Of a stretch of DNA of 64,000 bases, positions 16,524-25,396 are shown one piece after another. A program made the translations under genes and the position numbers. Numbering within the stretch: the stretch's first letter is position 1; every line of letters starts with the position of its first letter. This stretch comes from Sporomusa silvacetica DSM 10669. GTDB taxonomy: Bacteria > Bacillota > Negativicutes > Sporomusales > Sporomusaceae. The notes under the pieces are model-generated. The model worked only from the letters and a program-made list of their open reading frames with translations, did no database searches and was not told the origin of the DNA. The stretch lies in NCBI RefSeq assembly GCF_002257705.1, contig NZ_LSLK01000072.1, positions 1 through 64,000 of the forward strand, given 5' to 3'.

Positions 16524-17696
16524 TCATGCCTGTAATAAATTCACTGCTGAAACTACCATAATCTCCACCCCATGACTAAATGCATTTTCATCCATGTCAA
16601 ACTTAGGGTGATGGTGAGGATAGACAAATCCTTTGTCTTTATTACCGACACCAATGAACATAAAGCAGCCTGGTACCTGTTGCTGATAATACGAAAAATC
16701 TTCACCCACCATGGCGGGATTCATCTCAAAAACAGCCGTCTTACCCAATACGGCTTCAGCAGATTGGGCGACAATCTTTGCCACTTCAGGGTTATTAATA
16801 ACAGGTGGATAACCTAAATGGCTTTCTAAGTTATAGGTAGCACCGGCTGCTGCACAAATACCGCCGCATATCCGATCAATCGCAGCAAAGATTGTCTCCC
16901 TAGTGCTTTGTGAAAATGTCCGCACAGTTCCCTGCAGAGTAGCAGAGTCAGGTATGACATTGAAAACATCGCCGGCTTTGAATACTCCCAGTGATAGTAC
17001 CGCCAGTTCATTTGTACTCACATTGTTACCGGTAATTGTCTTTAATGCCAATACAATTTGTGCGCCAACATACAGAGGATCAATCGTCTGATGTGGCATA
17101 GAACCATGACCTCCAGAACCCTTTATGGTAATAGTAAATTCATCAGGAGAAGCCATCATCGGCCCATACGTTAGCCCCATGGTCCCCACTGCGAACGGTT
17201 GCCACAGATGTGCTCCAATTACAGCATCCACGCCTTCCACTGCGCCATCAGCAATCATTGCCAAAGCACCACCCGGAAATTTTTCCTCACTCGGCTGGAA
17301 CAGCAGTCTGATAGTACCTGGCAACTCTTCCTTAATTGTACTAAATACTTTCGCAATCCCCAGCAGCATAGCTGTGTGACCATCATGGCCGCAGGCATGA
17401 CAACGCCCCGTATTGCGTGAGCGGTAAGACTGATCAATTTCATCTTGAATTGGCAACGCATCAATATCGGCGCGAATGGCAACCGTTTTCCCCTGTCGAC
17501 CTCCTTTAATCTCAGCAATAATCCCGGTACCAGCAGCTGAACGGGGATTTAACCCCATTGCCGTAAGTTCGGCGATAATTTTTTTTTGAGTTTCAACCTC
17601 TTCACCACCGAGCTCTGGAAAGGCTCGAAAATGCCGCCGCAGCTTAACGACATAGTCGTTACCCTCTTTTACTAGTTCATGGATATGTTTGTTCAT
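16524..17696 (-). CDS. M20-family amidohydrolase (hippurate/N-acyl amino acid hydrolase-like)
   Basis: A 390-residue metal-dependent amidohydrolase of the M20D group that hydrolyses N-acyl amino acids, indole-amino acid conjugates or hippurate. Metal-site segments are visible: CHACGHDGHTAML, the acidic QPSEE, the lid-domain GSGGHGSMPH and the late MVGEDFSYY. The N-terminus HIHELVKEGNDYVVKLRRHFRAFPELG is typical and supports the ATG at 17696 (AAAGGG upstream) over the longer frame. It is the first gene of the operon with DUF3311 and the symporter, which suggests uptake and deacylation of one substrate. Confidence 0.9.
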   Translation of the reverse strand: MNKHIHELVKEGNDYVVKLRRHFRAFPELGGEEVETQKKIIAELTAMGLNPRSAAGTGIIAEIKGGRQGKTVAIRADIDALPIQDEIDQSYRSRNTGRCHACGHDGHTAMLLGIAKVFSTIKEELPGTIRLLFQPSEEKFPGGALAMIADGAVEGVDAVIGAHLWQPFAVGTMGLTYGPMMASPDEFTITIKGSGGHGSMPHQTIDPLYVGAQIVLALKTITGNNVSTNELAVLSLGVFKAGDVFNVIPDSATLQGTVRTFSQSTRETIFAAIDRICGGICAAAGATYNLESHLGYPPVINNPEVAKIVAQSAEAVLGKTAVFEMNPAMVGEDFSYYQQQVPGCFMFIGVGNKDKGFVYPHHHPKFDMDENAFSHGVEIMVVSAVNLLQA

Positions 17697-17860
17697 ACGT
17701 GTCGCCCTTTCCCTTTTTGTCTTTGTAAAATTAGTCAATACTCTTTTTTTATCCAAACAATACTAAAACTCCTCCTTTTACCTTTAATTTACTAGTATAT
17801 TGGCTACAAGCTGACAGCTTATTGCACTAATAGTATCTATTTTTAATTGGTATTCAGAGC

Positions 17861-17898
17861 AAAAAAATAAAGGCTAACACCTCTGCGGTCCAGCCTTG
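17861..17898 (-). terminator. terminator after the small secreted protein gene
   Basis: On the minus strand AAGGCT/AGCCTT with an inner ACC/GGT pair, followed by TATTTTTTT. Confidence 0.65.
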
Positions 17899-17919
17899 TA
17901 TTACTACAACGTATGAATT

Positions 17920-18111
17920 TCACCAATAATAATACATTTTATTTTGAACATATGTAATATAGCCGTGACGAAGCTTTTCTACCCTCTTGGCATCAGCCTG
18001 CATTTGGGTTAGATTTGTCTCCTGATCACTCAGTTTAGCTGCCTCTACCGGCGCAGTCGCCATAGTTAAGACAGCTATGAAAAAAGCGGCAACAAGCAAC
18101 CTTCTTTTCAT
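17920..18111 (-). CDS. small secreted protein
   Basis: A 63-residue precursor with a clear signal peptide (MKRRLLVAAFFIAVLTMATAPVEA, cleavage probable after VEA). This leaves a mature peptide of about 39 residues with a helical segment (QETNLTQMQADAKRVEKLRHG) and an aromatic tail (MYYYW). No family is recognised. It has its own terminator and lies alone between the amidohydrolase and MATE genes. It would be exported to the periplasm. Confidence 0.6.
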   Translation of the reverse strand: MKRRLLVAAFFIAVLTMATAPVEAAKLSDQETNLTQMQADAKRVEKLRHGYITYVQNKMYYYW

Positions 18112-18192
18112 ATCTACCAGCCTTTCTTGCTATTACTACTGGTAGTATTCGTCCCCTATAGGTCAGTTCCTGCAGCTAATTGCAGTTCTTGT

Positions 18193-19548
18193 TTAAGAAT
18201 TATTTCCCAACAGTTTAGGAGATATTCTGCGCAATTCCAGCCATAAAAAACTCCCAGTAAAAAGTGATGAAACGACATCAGATACCGGCATTGTCAACCA
18301 TATTCCCTCTAAACCAAAAAAACGAGGTAAGATAATAAGTGCTGGTATTAAGATAATCACCTGCCGTGACATGCTAAGGAAAATGGCATATCCGGCCTTG
18401 CCAGTTGCCTGGAAATAACTGGCTCCGATGATTTGAAACCCAATCAGCGGTAGCATAATCAAAGAAGTTTCAATTCCATTTGCGCCTAGTGCAATAAGCT
18501 CTGGATTGTTATTAAATAACCGGATAATCTGGATGGAAAAAAGTTGTGTTACCGCAAAACCAATTACCGATACCAAGGTAGCCGCATATGTGCCAAGCTT
18601 CACGACTTCAATTACACGCTCATAATATTTAGCACCATAATTATATCCCAGAATTGGCTGAACACCCTGGCTGATGCCAAATATAGGCATTAGTATTAAC
18701 ATTGCCACTCTGTTAATCACCCCATATGCCGCTACAGCCAGCTCTCCTCCATAACTGAGCAGGCTGTAATTAGATAATATAGTTACCGCACTAGCAGCAA
18801 TCTGCATTAAAAACGGCGATAAACCGATTTTGCAAATGTCGAAAACAATATTTTTATCAAGCCGCAAATTAGACCAGCGCAGCTTAAGAACTCCCTCATC
18901 GCTGAGAAGATAACGTAGTACCCATACAGCTGCAGCTGCCTGAGCAACTACTGTAGCCAAGGCCGATCCCGCTATCCCCAGTTTGAATACAAAAATAAAC
19001 AATGGATTTAGTACAATGTTCAGCAAAGAGGCAATTAACATGGTTGCCATTGCCATTCTCGGATTGCCTTCAGCCCTGATAATATTATTGAGGCCAAAGC
19101 CGATATGCATAAAGATACTGCCTAAAAGAATGATTCGGGTAAACTCGCGGGCATATGGCAATACGTGAGGTTCTGCCCCTAATAGCACCAGTATTTGATC
19201 TAAATAGATAAGGGCAGTCACCGTTGTCGATAACACAGCCACAATCATCAAGCTGCAGGCATTGCCAAGAATAATTTCGGCTTCGCGCGGGTTTTGTTCT
19301 CCTAAACGAATGGATACCAATGTCGAAGCGCCAATACCAATCAGCATACCAATTGCCATTAAAATAATCATGATGGGAAAAGCTATCGTTACCGCAGTAA
19401 GACCAATATCACCAACCCCATTACCAACAAAGATACTATCAACAATATTATATAGCGCATTCACTAACATCCCAACAATGGCTGGCAGGGAAAACTCCCA
19501 TAATAGCTTACTTATTTTTTTCTGCCCCAAGGCTCCAGATCGATCCAT
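18193..19548 (-). CDS. MATE-family efflux transporter
   Basis: A 451-residue membrane protein with about 12 helices, of the MATE family (Na+- or H+-driven export of drugs or metabolites). Typical segments are KLLWEFSLPAIVGMLVNALYNIVDSIFVG at the N-terminus and GLNNIIRAEGNPRMAM in the middle. The start is the ATG at 19548 with GGAGG at 19554-19558; the frame is open for 78 more codons upstream, but that part has no membrane-protein character and reads like leader DNA. Substrate unknown. Confidence 0.88.
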   Translation of the reverse strand: MDRSGALGQKKISKLLWEFSLPAIVGMLVNALYNIVDSIFVGNGVGDIGLTAVTIAFPIMIILMAIGMLIGIGASTLVSIRLGEQNPREAEIILGNACSLMIVAVLSTTVTALIYLDQILVLLGAEPHVLPYAREFTRIILLGSIFMHIGFGLNNIIRAEGNPRMAMATMLIASLLNIVLNPLFIFVFKLGIAGSALATVVAQAAAAVWVLRYLLSDEGVLKLRWSNLRLDKNIVFDICKIGLSPFLMQIAASAVTILSNYSLLSYGGELAVAAYGVINRVAMLILMPIFGISQGVQPILGYNYGAKYYERVIEVVKLGTYAATLVSVIGFAVTQLFSIQIIRLFNNNPELIALGANGIETSLIMLPLIGFQIIGASYFQATGKAGYAIFLSMSRQVIILIPALIILPRFFGLEGIWLTMPVSDVVSSLFTGSFLWLELRRISPKLLGNNS

Positions 19549-19860
19549 AGTTTCCTCCATAAAATAGAATTTGTATCCATCATAAATCATAATGAGCTTT
19601 GCGACACATAACAATATTTTATTCAATAATTTATCATTATATTTATCGTCTTTCTGCGATTTACTCTGGGTAAAATCACCAGTGAGGCTAATGAGGGAAA
19701 TAAAAACGAGATTACCACGCGACCACCCGTAATGATGATGAATTCGAACTCCCATCATTGCAAAAGAGGTAGCGCGAAGCAATTCTCGATTTTGACTTGC
19801 CTCTAAATTCGCAGTTAACCTTTCAACCTAGGGCAAAGAGTATGTAAACCCAAAACTTGG
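19549..19860 (-). other. 312-base leader region of the MATE gene with a T-box-like core
   Basis: No gene is seen. On the minus strand the sequence GGGTGGTCGCGTGGTAATCT occurs around 19710-19730. It resembles a T-box antiterminator core (GGTGGTACCGCG) with two bases missing. I could not find a convincing stem I or a terminator, so it may be a decayed T-box or coincidence. Confidence 0.3.
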
Positions 19861-20832
19861 CTAACGATAATTGACTTCCGAATTTACACAAGTCACCAAG
19901 GGTTTACCTGCCAAGCCAAGTAAGAGATTTTCTGCTGCCAGCATTGCCATCCGATTACGGGTTTCGGTTGTGGCGCTGCCAATATGTGGAACAACAAGGA
20001 TATTCGGCAGTTTTAGTAAGGGATGGTCTGCCGGCAGCGGTTCAGGATCAGTAACATCCAGCGCCGCATATGCAATCAGTTTGTCAGATAGCGCCTTGTA
20101 TAAAGCCTGCGTATCTACAACCCCGCCTCTAGCCGCATTAATGAAATAGGCCGTCGGTTTCATTTGTGCAAACTCTTTTGCCCCGAACATTCCCCGGCTT
20201 TCAGGAGTCAGTGGGGTAAGCACAACAATAAAATCTGCTGCTGTTAAAAGCTCAGAGAAGGTACGATACTCGGCTTTGAGCTGCTCCTGGTCAGGACGGG
20301 GATGGCGATTATTATAGATGACTTTCATTCCACTGGCCTGAGCCCTTCTGGCAACAGCTGAACCAATAGCTCCCATACCGACAATACCAACTGTCTTATT
20401 ATACAAATCTACGCCAAGCGGCAGCTGTTCCCCTTGCCATTTCCCGGCCCGTACCCAATCCCAGCCTTCATGAATACGTCGGGCTGCTGTCAAAAGAAGT
20501 CCGAAAGCCAAATCTGCCGTTGCCTCAACAAGCACGCCAGGGGTATTACCAACGGGAATCTTTCGGCTAGTACAGGCCTTAATATCAATATTATCATAGC
20601 CTACCGACGATTGCGCAATCACTCTTACTTTGGGTGCAGCCGCTAATAATGCTTCATTTACTGCAATCTTGCCAGTAACAAACAATCCTTCAGCATCCTT
20701 CAGCCATTCAGCTAACTCCTCTACGCGCGGCGGCGTAGTCTTCTGCCATTTGCGAACCTCACACTGCTCCTCAATGGCCGCCAGTGCTGAAGGTAATATT
20801 TCTCCGGTAATTACAACTTTATATTTGTTCAT
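19861..20832 (-). CDS. D-2-hydroxyacid dehydrogenase, glyoxylate/hydroxypyruvate reductase-like
   Basis: A 323-residue D-isomer-specific 2-hydroxyacid dehydrogenase. The NAD(P) motif is VGIVGMGAIGSAVA; the catalytic Arg is in NAARGGVVD, the Glu in TDPEPLP and the His in VPHIGSAT. The N-terminal SSVGYDNIDI and the overall order match the GyaR/GhrB/HprA group that reduces glyoxylate or hydroxypyruvate to glycolate or D-glycerate. A glycerate kinase is encoded 10 kb away, which would fit but is not adjacent. The start at 20832 (MNKYKVV) has GGTGGA upstream. Confidence 0.87.
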   Translation of the reverse strand: MNKYKVVITGEILPSALAAIEEQCEVRKWQKTTPPRVEELAEWLKDAEGLFVTGKIAVNEALLAAAPKVRVIAQSSVGYDNIDIKACTSRKIPVGNTPGVLVEATADLAFGLLLTAARRIHEGWDWVRAGKWQGEQLPLGVDLYNKTVGIVGMGAIGSAVARRAQASGMKVIYNNRHPRPDQEQLKAEYRTFSELLTAADFIVVLTPLTPESRGMFGAKEFAQMKPTAYFINAARGGVVDTQALYKALSDKLIAYAALDVTDPEPLPADHPLLKLPNILVVPHIGSATTETRNRMAMLAAENLLLGLAGKPLVTCVNSEVNYR

Positions 20833-20983
20833 AAAGTCCACCGCCCTTACTTATAGAATGTTATTTGCAATATCATTTACTTCGCCGTTGTTTCTATTCC
20901 ACCTGCTCGGAAAATTCGCGACAGTTCTGATTGGACACACGGGATTGCTCATGTACTCATTTCCAAAAGGTGCATAACTGGCA

Positions 20984-21015
20984 ATAAAAAAACCCTATCG
21001 CCGTGAGCGAAAGGG
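20984..21015 (-). terminator. terminator of the pheA unit
   Basis: On the minus strand CCCTTTCGC pairs with GCGATAGGG (one mismatch), followed by seven T. It lies just behind the UPF0180 stop. Confidence 0.8.
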
Positions 21016-21024
21016 CCTTACTTA

Positions 21025-21261
21025 CTATTGAAGCGATTCAATGCGAGAAATTACCTGCTCAGGCGTCATACCTGTCGCATCAATAACAGGAGCTTTAGTA
21101 ATAGTATTTTGAATATCCATTAGGTTGTTATCCATACCCATTACTACGCACGCCATTATACCACCGTCTTTGCTCGTAGGACTTACAACCGTGTAACCAT
21201 TCTTTTCTAGTGCTTGCTTAATTGTTGATAAATTATCTTCTACAGCTACCTTTTTTGCCAC
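21025..21261 (-). CDS. YkuS-like UPF0180 family protein
   Basis: A 78-residue soluble protein, matching the usual size (about 80) and pattern of the UPF0180/YkuS family (DNLSTIKQALEKNGYTVV, then a glycine-rich segment). Function unknown. The start is the GTG at 21261: GGAGG at 21269-21273 is 7 bases upstream. An in-frame ATG at 21351 overlaps the end of pheA, has no site and would add 30 residues the family lacks. It sits between pheA and a terminator, so it is co-transcribed with pheA. Confidence 0.8.
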   Translation of the reverse strand: MAKKVAVEDNLSTIKQALEKNGYTVVSPTSKDGGIMACVVMGMDNNLMDIQNTITKAPVIDATGMTPEQVISRIESLQ

Positions 21262-21337
21262 AAGAACACCTCCTTCGAGCTTATTATTGCCCAAATATAA
21301 GTCTTCCATTACTTTTTGCAACAAGTCAGGTATGTTA

Positions 21338-22174
21338 TCATTTTGCGACATGATAGACCGGATAAGAACCAAGGTTTTTATACCACAAGCATTTTTCCTC
21401 AATCGCACTAACTGCGGCTGCAATATTGCTTTCTGTTGCACTGCCTTCGATATCGAGAAAGAAGATGTACATACCCAGTCCAGTACGGGCAGGGCGGGAC
21501 TCAATCCGCATTAGATTCACCTGTCTTTGGGCAAATTCCCCCAGTAGATTATACAAGCTGCCTGGATGTTCGCCATGAATTTGACAGACTAGTGTCGTTT
21601 TACAGTTTCCCGGTGCACAGACAATCGGCTGCCGCTGCAAACCGATGAAGCGGGTGGAATTAGACGCACTATCCTGGATATTGCTTGCTGCAACTGTTAA
21701 TCCATTAAATTCGCCGGCCCGTAAACTACCTACAGCCGCACATAACCCATCACTTGTTGCCACTATTCTGGCCGCAGCGGCAGTGCTTTCAACTGGTTTC
21801 AGTTTGGCTTTCGGATACAGGTTTCCCAGTGTTTTTCGGCATTGAGCCAGGGCTTGGGGATGAGACACAATGACAGCAATTTCTTCACTGCCTTTTTTCG
21901 TTAACAAATTATGTTTAACAGGCAAAACAATTTCTTTTGTAATATATAGATTAACATCATGAGCCATAGTGTCTAATGTAATATTGACAGAACCCTCTAG
22001 TGAGTTTTCCACAGGTACAATACTTTCATCCACTTCACCTGATCCAACTGCCCGAATGGCATCATCAATCCCCGTAAACGGTTGTAGACAAACATCGTTT
22101 TTACCATATAAGTGTAAAACGGCTTCTTCACAATATGTTCCCTGTGGGCCAAGATAACCAACTGTCCTCACCAT
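21338..22174 (-). CDS. pheA: prephenate dehydratase
   Basis: A 278-residue monofunctional prephenate dehydratase (prephenate to phenylpyruvate, phenylalanine pathway). The N-terminal VGYLGPQGTYCEEA and VPVENSLEGSV are periplasmic-binding-like catalytic parts; the catalytic TRF motif is in SNSTRFIGL. A C-terminal ACT domain with ESRPARTGLG provides phenylalanine feedback binding. The start at 22174 has GGAGGG upstream. Its leader is a Phe-type T-box, which independently supports the assignment. Confidence 0.95.
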   Translation of the reverse strand: MVRTVGYLGPQGTYCEEAVLHLYGKNDVCLQPFTGIDDAIRAVGSGEVDESIVPVENSLEGSVNITLDTMAHDVNLYITKEIVLPVKHNLLTKKGSEEIAVIVSHPQALAQCRKTLGNLYPKAKLKPVESTAAAARIVATSDGLCAAVGSLRAGEFNGLTVAASNIQDSASNSTRFIGLQRQPIVCAPGNCKTTLVCQIHGEHPGSLYNLLGEFAQRQVNLMRIESRPARTGLGMYIFFLDIEGSATESNIAAAVSAIEEKCLWYKNLGSYPVYHVAK

Positions 22175-22189
22175 AATCATCCCTCCAAA

Positions 22190-22470
22190 TAAAAAACTCC
22201 CGTCCCAAAAAAGGACGAGAGCAACTCTCGCGATACCACCTTTGTTATCCGCCTTGCGGCGAATCACCTTATAAAGTACGGGCTAACGCCGATACTCTCC
22301 TTCATTGATAACGGTGAAGGTCTCCGGCTACACCTACCATCTGCGACTGACTCATATCAGACCAGATTTCAGCAAGCAACTCCAAGGCGAACTTCAGTAG
22401 ACCAATCCATGCCGGTTCTCAGCCTCCCGGCTCTCTGTGAAGAAATCAGTATACCTACTTTTCCTCTTCT
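22190..22470 (-). promoter_or_regulatory. T-box leader (Phe specifier) of pheA
   Basis: On the minus strand a T-box leader runs from an AGAGAGCCGGG stem I to the antiterminator core GGTGGTATCGCG (forward 22229-22240). A terminator CTCTCGTCC/GGACGGGAG with six T follows (about 22191-22218). Aligning it with the trp leader in this window places the specifier at 22389-22391 as TTC (Phe), in the shared context codon-RCC-TKKGAG. Uncharged tRNA-Phe should promote readthrough into pheA. Confidence 0.88.
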
Positions 22471-22493
22471 CAGTCTTTACTGCTATTTTTTCT

Positions 22494-22522
22494 ACTATAG
22501 CATGCTATTGTTATTTATTCAA
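22494..22522 (-). promoter_or_regulatory. sigma-70 promoter of pheA
   Basis: On the minus strand TTGAAT (22517-22522) and TATAGT (22494-22499) are separated by exactly 17 bases, just ahead of the T-box leader. Confidence 0.7.
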
Positions 22523-22540
22523 GTACAATCCTATTTTACT

Positions 22541-23110
22541 TTATCTTGTCTTGACAAGAAAGTTCTCTAAAACTTTACTACCCTGGGGTGTGAGAATTGA
22601 CTCAGGATGAAATTGTACCCCTTCTACCTCGAATTCTTTGTGTCTAAGCCCCATAATTAAACCATCCTGCGAGGTAGCCGTAATTTCCAGGCAGTCTGGC
22701 AATCCGGTTTTATCAACAATTAGCGAATGATATCTACCGGCCGTAAAAGGTCGGGGCAAATCCCGGTAAATTCCCTTTCCCCGGTGAATAATATACTCGG
22801 CCTTGCCATGTACCGGCTGGGGCGCGCGGATAACCTTGCCGCCAAACACCTCACCAATAGCCTGATGGCCAAGGCAGATTCCCAGTATCGGAATTTTACC
22901 TGCAAACCGGGCAATAACTGCTTTGCATATTCCGGCATTAGCGGGTGTTCCCGGTCCTGGTGAAATGATGATCCCGCTATAATCTGCACGCTCTATTTCC
23001 TCAAGCGTTATCCTGTCATTACGGATGACAGACACTGGATAGCCCAGATTGGCTACATACTGGTACACATTGTAGGTAAATGAATCGTAATTATCAATTA
23101 GCAAAATCAT
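22541..23110 (-). CDS. trpG: anthranilate synthase component II / aminodeoxychorismate synthase glutaminase
   Basis: A 189-residue class I glutamine amidotransferase that supplies ammonia to TrpE. The catalytic triad is visible: Cys in ILGICLGHQAIGE and His-x-Glu in GVQFHPESI. NYDSFTYN is the family start. The ATG at 23110 follows the trpE stop by one base, with GAGGAGG about 9 bases upstream. It is the last gene of the trp operon. Such subunits are sometimes shared with PabB (amphibolic), which cannot be excluded because no other copy is in view. Confidence 0.92.
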   Translation of the reverse strand: MILLIDNYDSFTYNVYQYVANLGYPVSVIRNDRITLEEIERADYSGIIISPGPGTPANAGICKAVIARFAGKIPILGICLGHQAIGEVFGGKVIRAPQPVHGKAEYIIHRGKGIYRDLPRPFTAGRYHSLIVDKTGLPDCLEITATSQDGLIMGLRHKEFEVEGVQFHPESILTPQGSKVLENFLVKTR

Positions 23111-23111
23111 G

Positions 23112-24608
23112 TCATTTAGCCTCCTCAATGAGTTGCATTAAAACTCTGCCTTTATGCATGATTTCTTTATATTCCATCTCTGGCACAGAATCGGCAACAA
23201 TCCCGGCCCCTGTTCGTACAGTAACCTGCTGACCGTCAATAATTAATGTGCGGATGGTAATGCAGGTATCCATATTTCCCCGAAAATCAAAATATCCTAC
23301 CGCACCGGCATAAGGGCCACGGCTGTCGCCTTCTAACTCATAAATGATTTCCATTGCCCGTACCTTTGGTGCGCCGCTTACCGTACCTGCCGGAAAGCAG
23401 GCGGCCAGCACATCAACCGCGGAAAACTTAGGATCAACCTGACCTGATACCTCTGATACAATATGCATGACATGGGAGTACTTTTCCACTTCCATCATCC
23501 GATCAATCGTAACGGTTCCTGGCAGGCTGACCCTGCCAATATCATTGCGACCCAAGTCTACCAACATCGCATGTTCTGCTAATTCCTTCGTATCAGCTAA
23601 TAATTCGACAGCCAACGCTTCATCCTCTGCTGGAGTCTCGCCCCGTCGGCGCGTACCGGCAATCGGACAAGTTAGCACCTTACCATCTTCCAACTTTACT
23701 AACCGTTCCGGGGATGCGCCAACAAGCTGCTTATCGCCAAAATTAATATAAAACATATACGGCGACGGATTAGCCTGTCGTAACCGGCGATATAGCGCAA
23801 ATGGGTGCTGGGTCAACTTGTAATGGAAGGGACGCGATAACACAACCTGAAAGATATCTCCGGCTGCGATATATTCTTTAGCCTGCTCTACCATGTTGAT
23901 ATACTGCTGCTTACGGAGAGCTTCAGCCTCCTCATCATTGAGTTCAGCCGGACTATTTAAATTGGGTTGGCTATCCTGAGCGGACTGGTCATCAGGCAAA
24001 ATGACAGGCTGGCTGAGTTTAGCCACAAGTTCTTCCAGTTCCAGCAGTGCCTGCTCATATTCCGCCGCCGCATCCTGAATCTCGGGGGTAAGGTGTACCA
24101 AATTGATCAGTTGCGTGGAATGAGTAAGATGATCCATAACAATGATATATTTACAAACCAATAATTCAATAAGTGGCAAGTCATCTGGTATTGTTAGGCC
24201 ACATACCCGTTCCCAGGAAGCCACTGATTCATAAGCGGCATAGCCCACCGCACCACCGGCAAATGACGGCAATTCCGGCATATCCGGCATGGAAAACCGT
24301 TTCAAAAAATCAGTAAGCAATAGGTGCGGTTGCCCTTGCTCTTGAAAAACACAGTCACCAAAACTGAGTTTAGCCTTATTGCTATAGGCAGTAAACATAG
24401 CCAACGGCCTTGTTCCAATAATGGAATAGCGGCCAAAATTTTTGCCAGTCTGGGCACTTTCTAAGATAAAGCCTGGCTCATCGCCTACCAGTTTATAATA
24501 CAGAGAAACCGGAGTTTCCAGATCGGTTAATAACTCAACACTTACTGGCAGCACGGAGTAGGTTGCCGCTAACCGGCAAAATTCTTCTTTTTCAGGAAAT
24601 GCCTTCAT
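23112..24608 (-). CDS. trpE: anthranilate synthase component I
   Basis: A 498-residue chorismate-utilising enzyme (chorismate plus ammonia to anthranilate). The catalytic domain shows YINFGDKQLVGASPERL, CPIAGTRRRGETPAED, MLVDLGRNDIGRVS and AGAGIVADSVPEMEY. The N-terminal lobe, with a feedback-type LES-like segment (GFILESAQTGKNFGRYSIIG), argues for TrpE rather than PabB. Its ATG overlaps the trpA stop (ATGA). The position at the end of the operon, behind trpA, is unusual. Confidence 0.93.
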   Translation of the reverse strand: MKAFPEKEEFCRLAATYSVLPVSVELLTDLETPVSLYYKLVGDEPGFILESAQTGKNFGRYSIIGTRPLAMFTAYSNKAKLSFGDCVFQEQGQPHLLLTDFLKRFSMPDMPELPSFAGGAVGYAAYESVASWERVCGLTIPDDLPLIELLVCKYIIVMDHLTHSTQLINLVHLTPEIQDAAAEYEQALLELEELVAKLSQPVILPDDQSAQDSQPNLNSPAELNDEEAEALRKQQYINMVEQAKEYIAAGDIFQVVLSRPFHYKLTQHPFALYRRLRQANPSPYMFYINFGDKQLVGASPERLVKLEDGKVLTCPIAGTRRRGETPAEDEALAVELLADTKELAEHAMLVDLGRNDIGRVSLPGTVTIDRMMEVEKYSHVMHIVSEVSGQVDPKFSAVDVLAACFPAGTVSGAPKVRAMEIIYELEGDSRGPYAGAVGYFDFRGNMDTCITIRTLIIDGQQVTVRTGAGIVADSVPEMEYKEIMHKGRVLMQLIEEAK

Positions 24609-25396
24609 CCTTGCACCCCCTTATCAAGTGCCTGCCTAAGCGTACTGGTAAACTCTTGCACAGCTGCAACACCTTGTTTCGCCAAACGATCCACAACCGC
24701 GCTGCCAACAATAACCGCATCCGCATGTTTGGCTGCCTGACACGCAGCTTCCGGACTGCCGATACCAAACCCAATCGCCAGCGGTACTGTGGTTTCCTTG
24801 CGCACATCAGCCAATAGCGGCGCAAGCTGGCTATAATCAATCTGACGCACACCGGTAACACCAGTATTTGATATGCAATATATAAAGCCAGACGCCTGAC
24901 TGCAAATGGGTTTTAACCGTTCTGGTGTCGTAGTCGGCGCAATAAATCTGATTAAATCAATTCCCGCCTGCTGACACGCAGGTTCAACAACAGCAGATTC
25001 TTCTATTGGTAAATCAGGAAGAATCAGACCGCTGATACCAGCCTTGGCAAAGTCTGCAGCAAATTTGTCGATCCCATACTGTAATACGATATTATAGTAG
25101 GTCATAATCGCCAGGGGAATTTTCGTTTCCTTAGTAAGCTGTTCTACCAATTTGAGCGTTTTGTTAACAGTAGCCCCGGCGGCTAATGCCTGAGCAGCCG
25201 CCTTCTGAATGATGGGACCGTCTGCCATTGGGTCAGAAAACGGTAAACCGATCTCAACCAAATCGGCACCAGCTGCTTCTACTGCCTTGACGGCCTGTAA
25301 TGTCGTACTATAGTCAGGATAGCCAGCTGTTATATAGATAATCAGCCCCTTGCGGCCAGATAATTTACAATCCTGCATTTTTTCTGCTAGCTTCAT
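24605..25396 (-). CDS. trpA: tryptophan synthase alpha subunit
   Basis: A 263-residue TIM barrel that cleaves indole-glycerol phosphate to indole and glyceraldehyde 3-phosphate. The catalytic Glu is in VEIGLPFSDPMADGP, and the phosphate-binding glycines are in CISNTGVTGVR and IGFGIGSPE. Its start overlaps the trpB stop by one base (TAATG) and its stop overlaps the trpE start, so the three are tightly coupled. Confidence 0.96.
   Translation of the reverse strand: MKLAEKMQDCKLSGRKGLIIYITAGYPDYSTTLQAVKAVEAAGADLVEIGLPFSDPMADGPIIQKAAAQALAAGATVNKTLKLVEQLTKETKIPLAIMTYYNIVLQYGIDKFAADFAKAGISGLILPDLPIEESAVVEPACQQAGIDLIRFIAPTTTPERLKPICSQASGFIYCISNTGVTGVRQIDYSQLAPLLADVRKETTVPLAIGFGIGSPEAACQAAKHADAVIVGSAVVDRLAKQGVAAVQEFTSTLRQALDKGVQG

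Noticed and set aside
19549..19782. N-terminal extension of the MATE protein by 78 residues
   Set aside because: The extension has no membrane or family character, while GGAGG sits 5 bases before the ATG at 19548.
19715..19800. tRNA gene (a GTTCGAATTC segment looks like a T-loop)
   Set aside because: No acceptor or anticodon stems can be formed around it.
21262..21351. 30-residue extension of the UPF0180 protein starting at the ATG in pheA
   Set aside because: No ribosome site at that ATG; AAGGAGG precedes the GTG at 21261 and the family length is about 80 residues.
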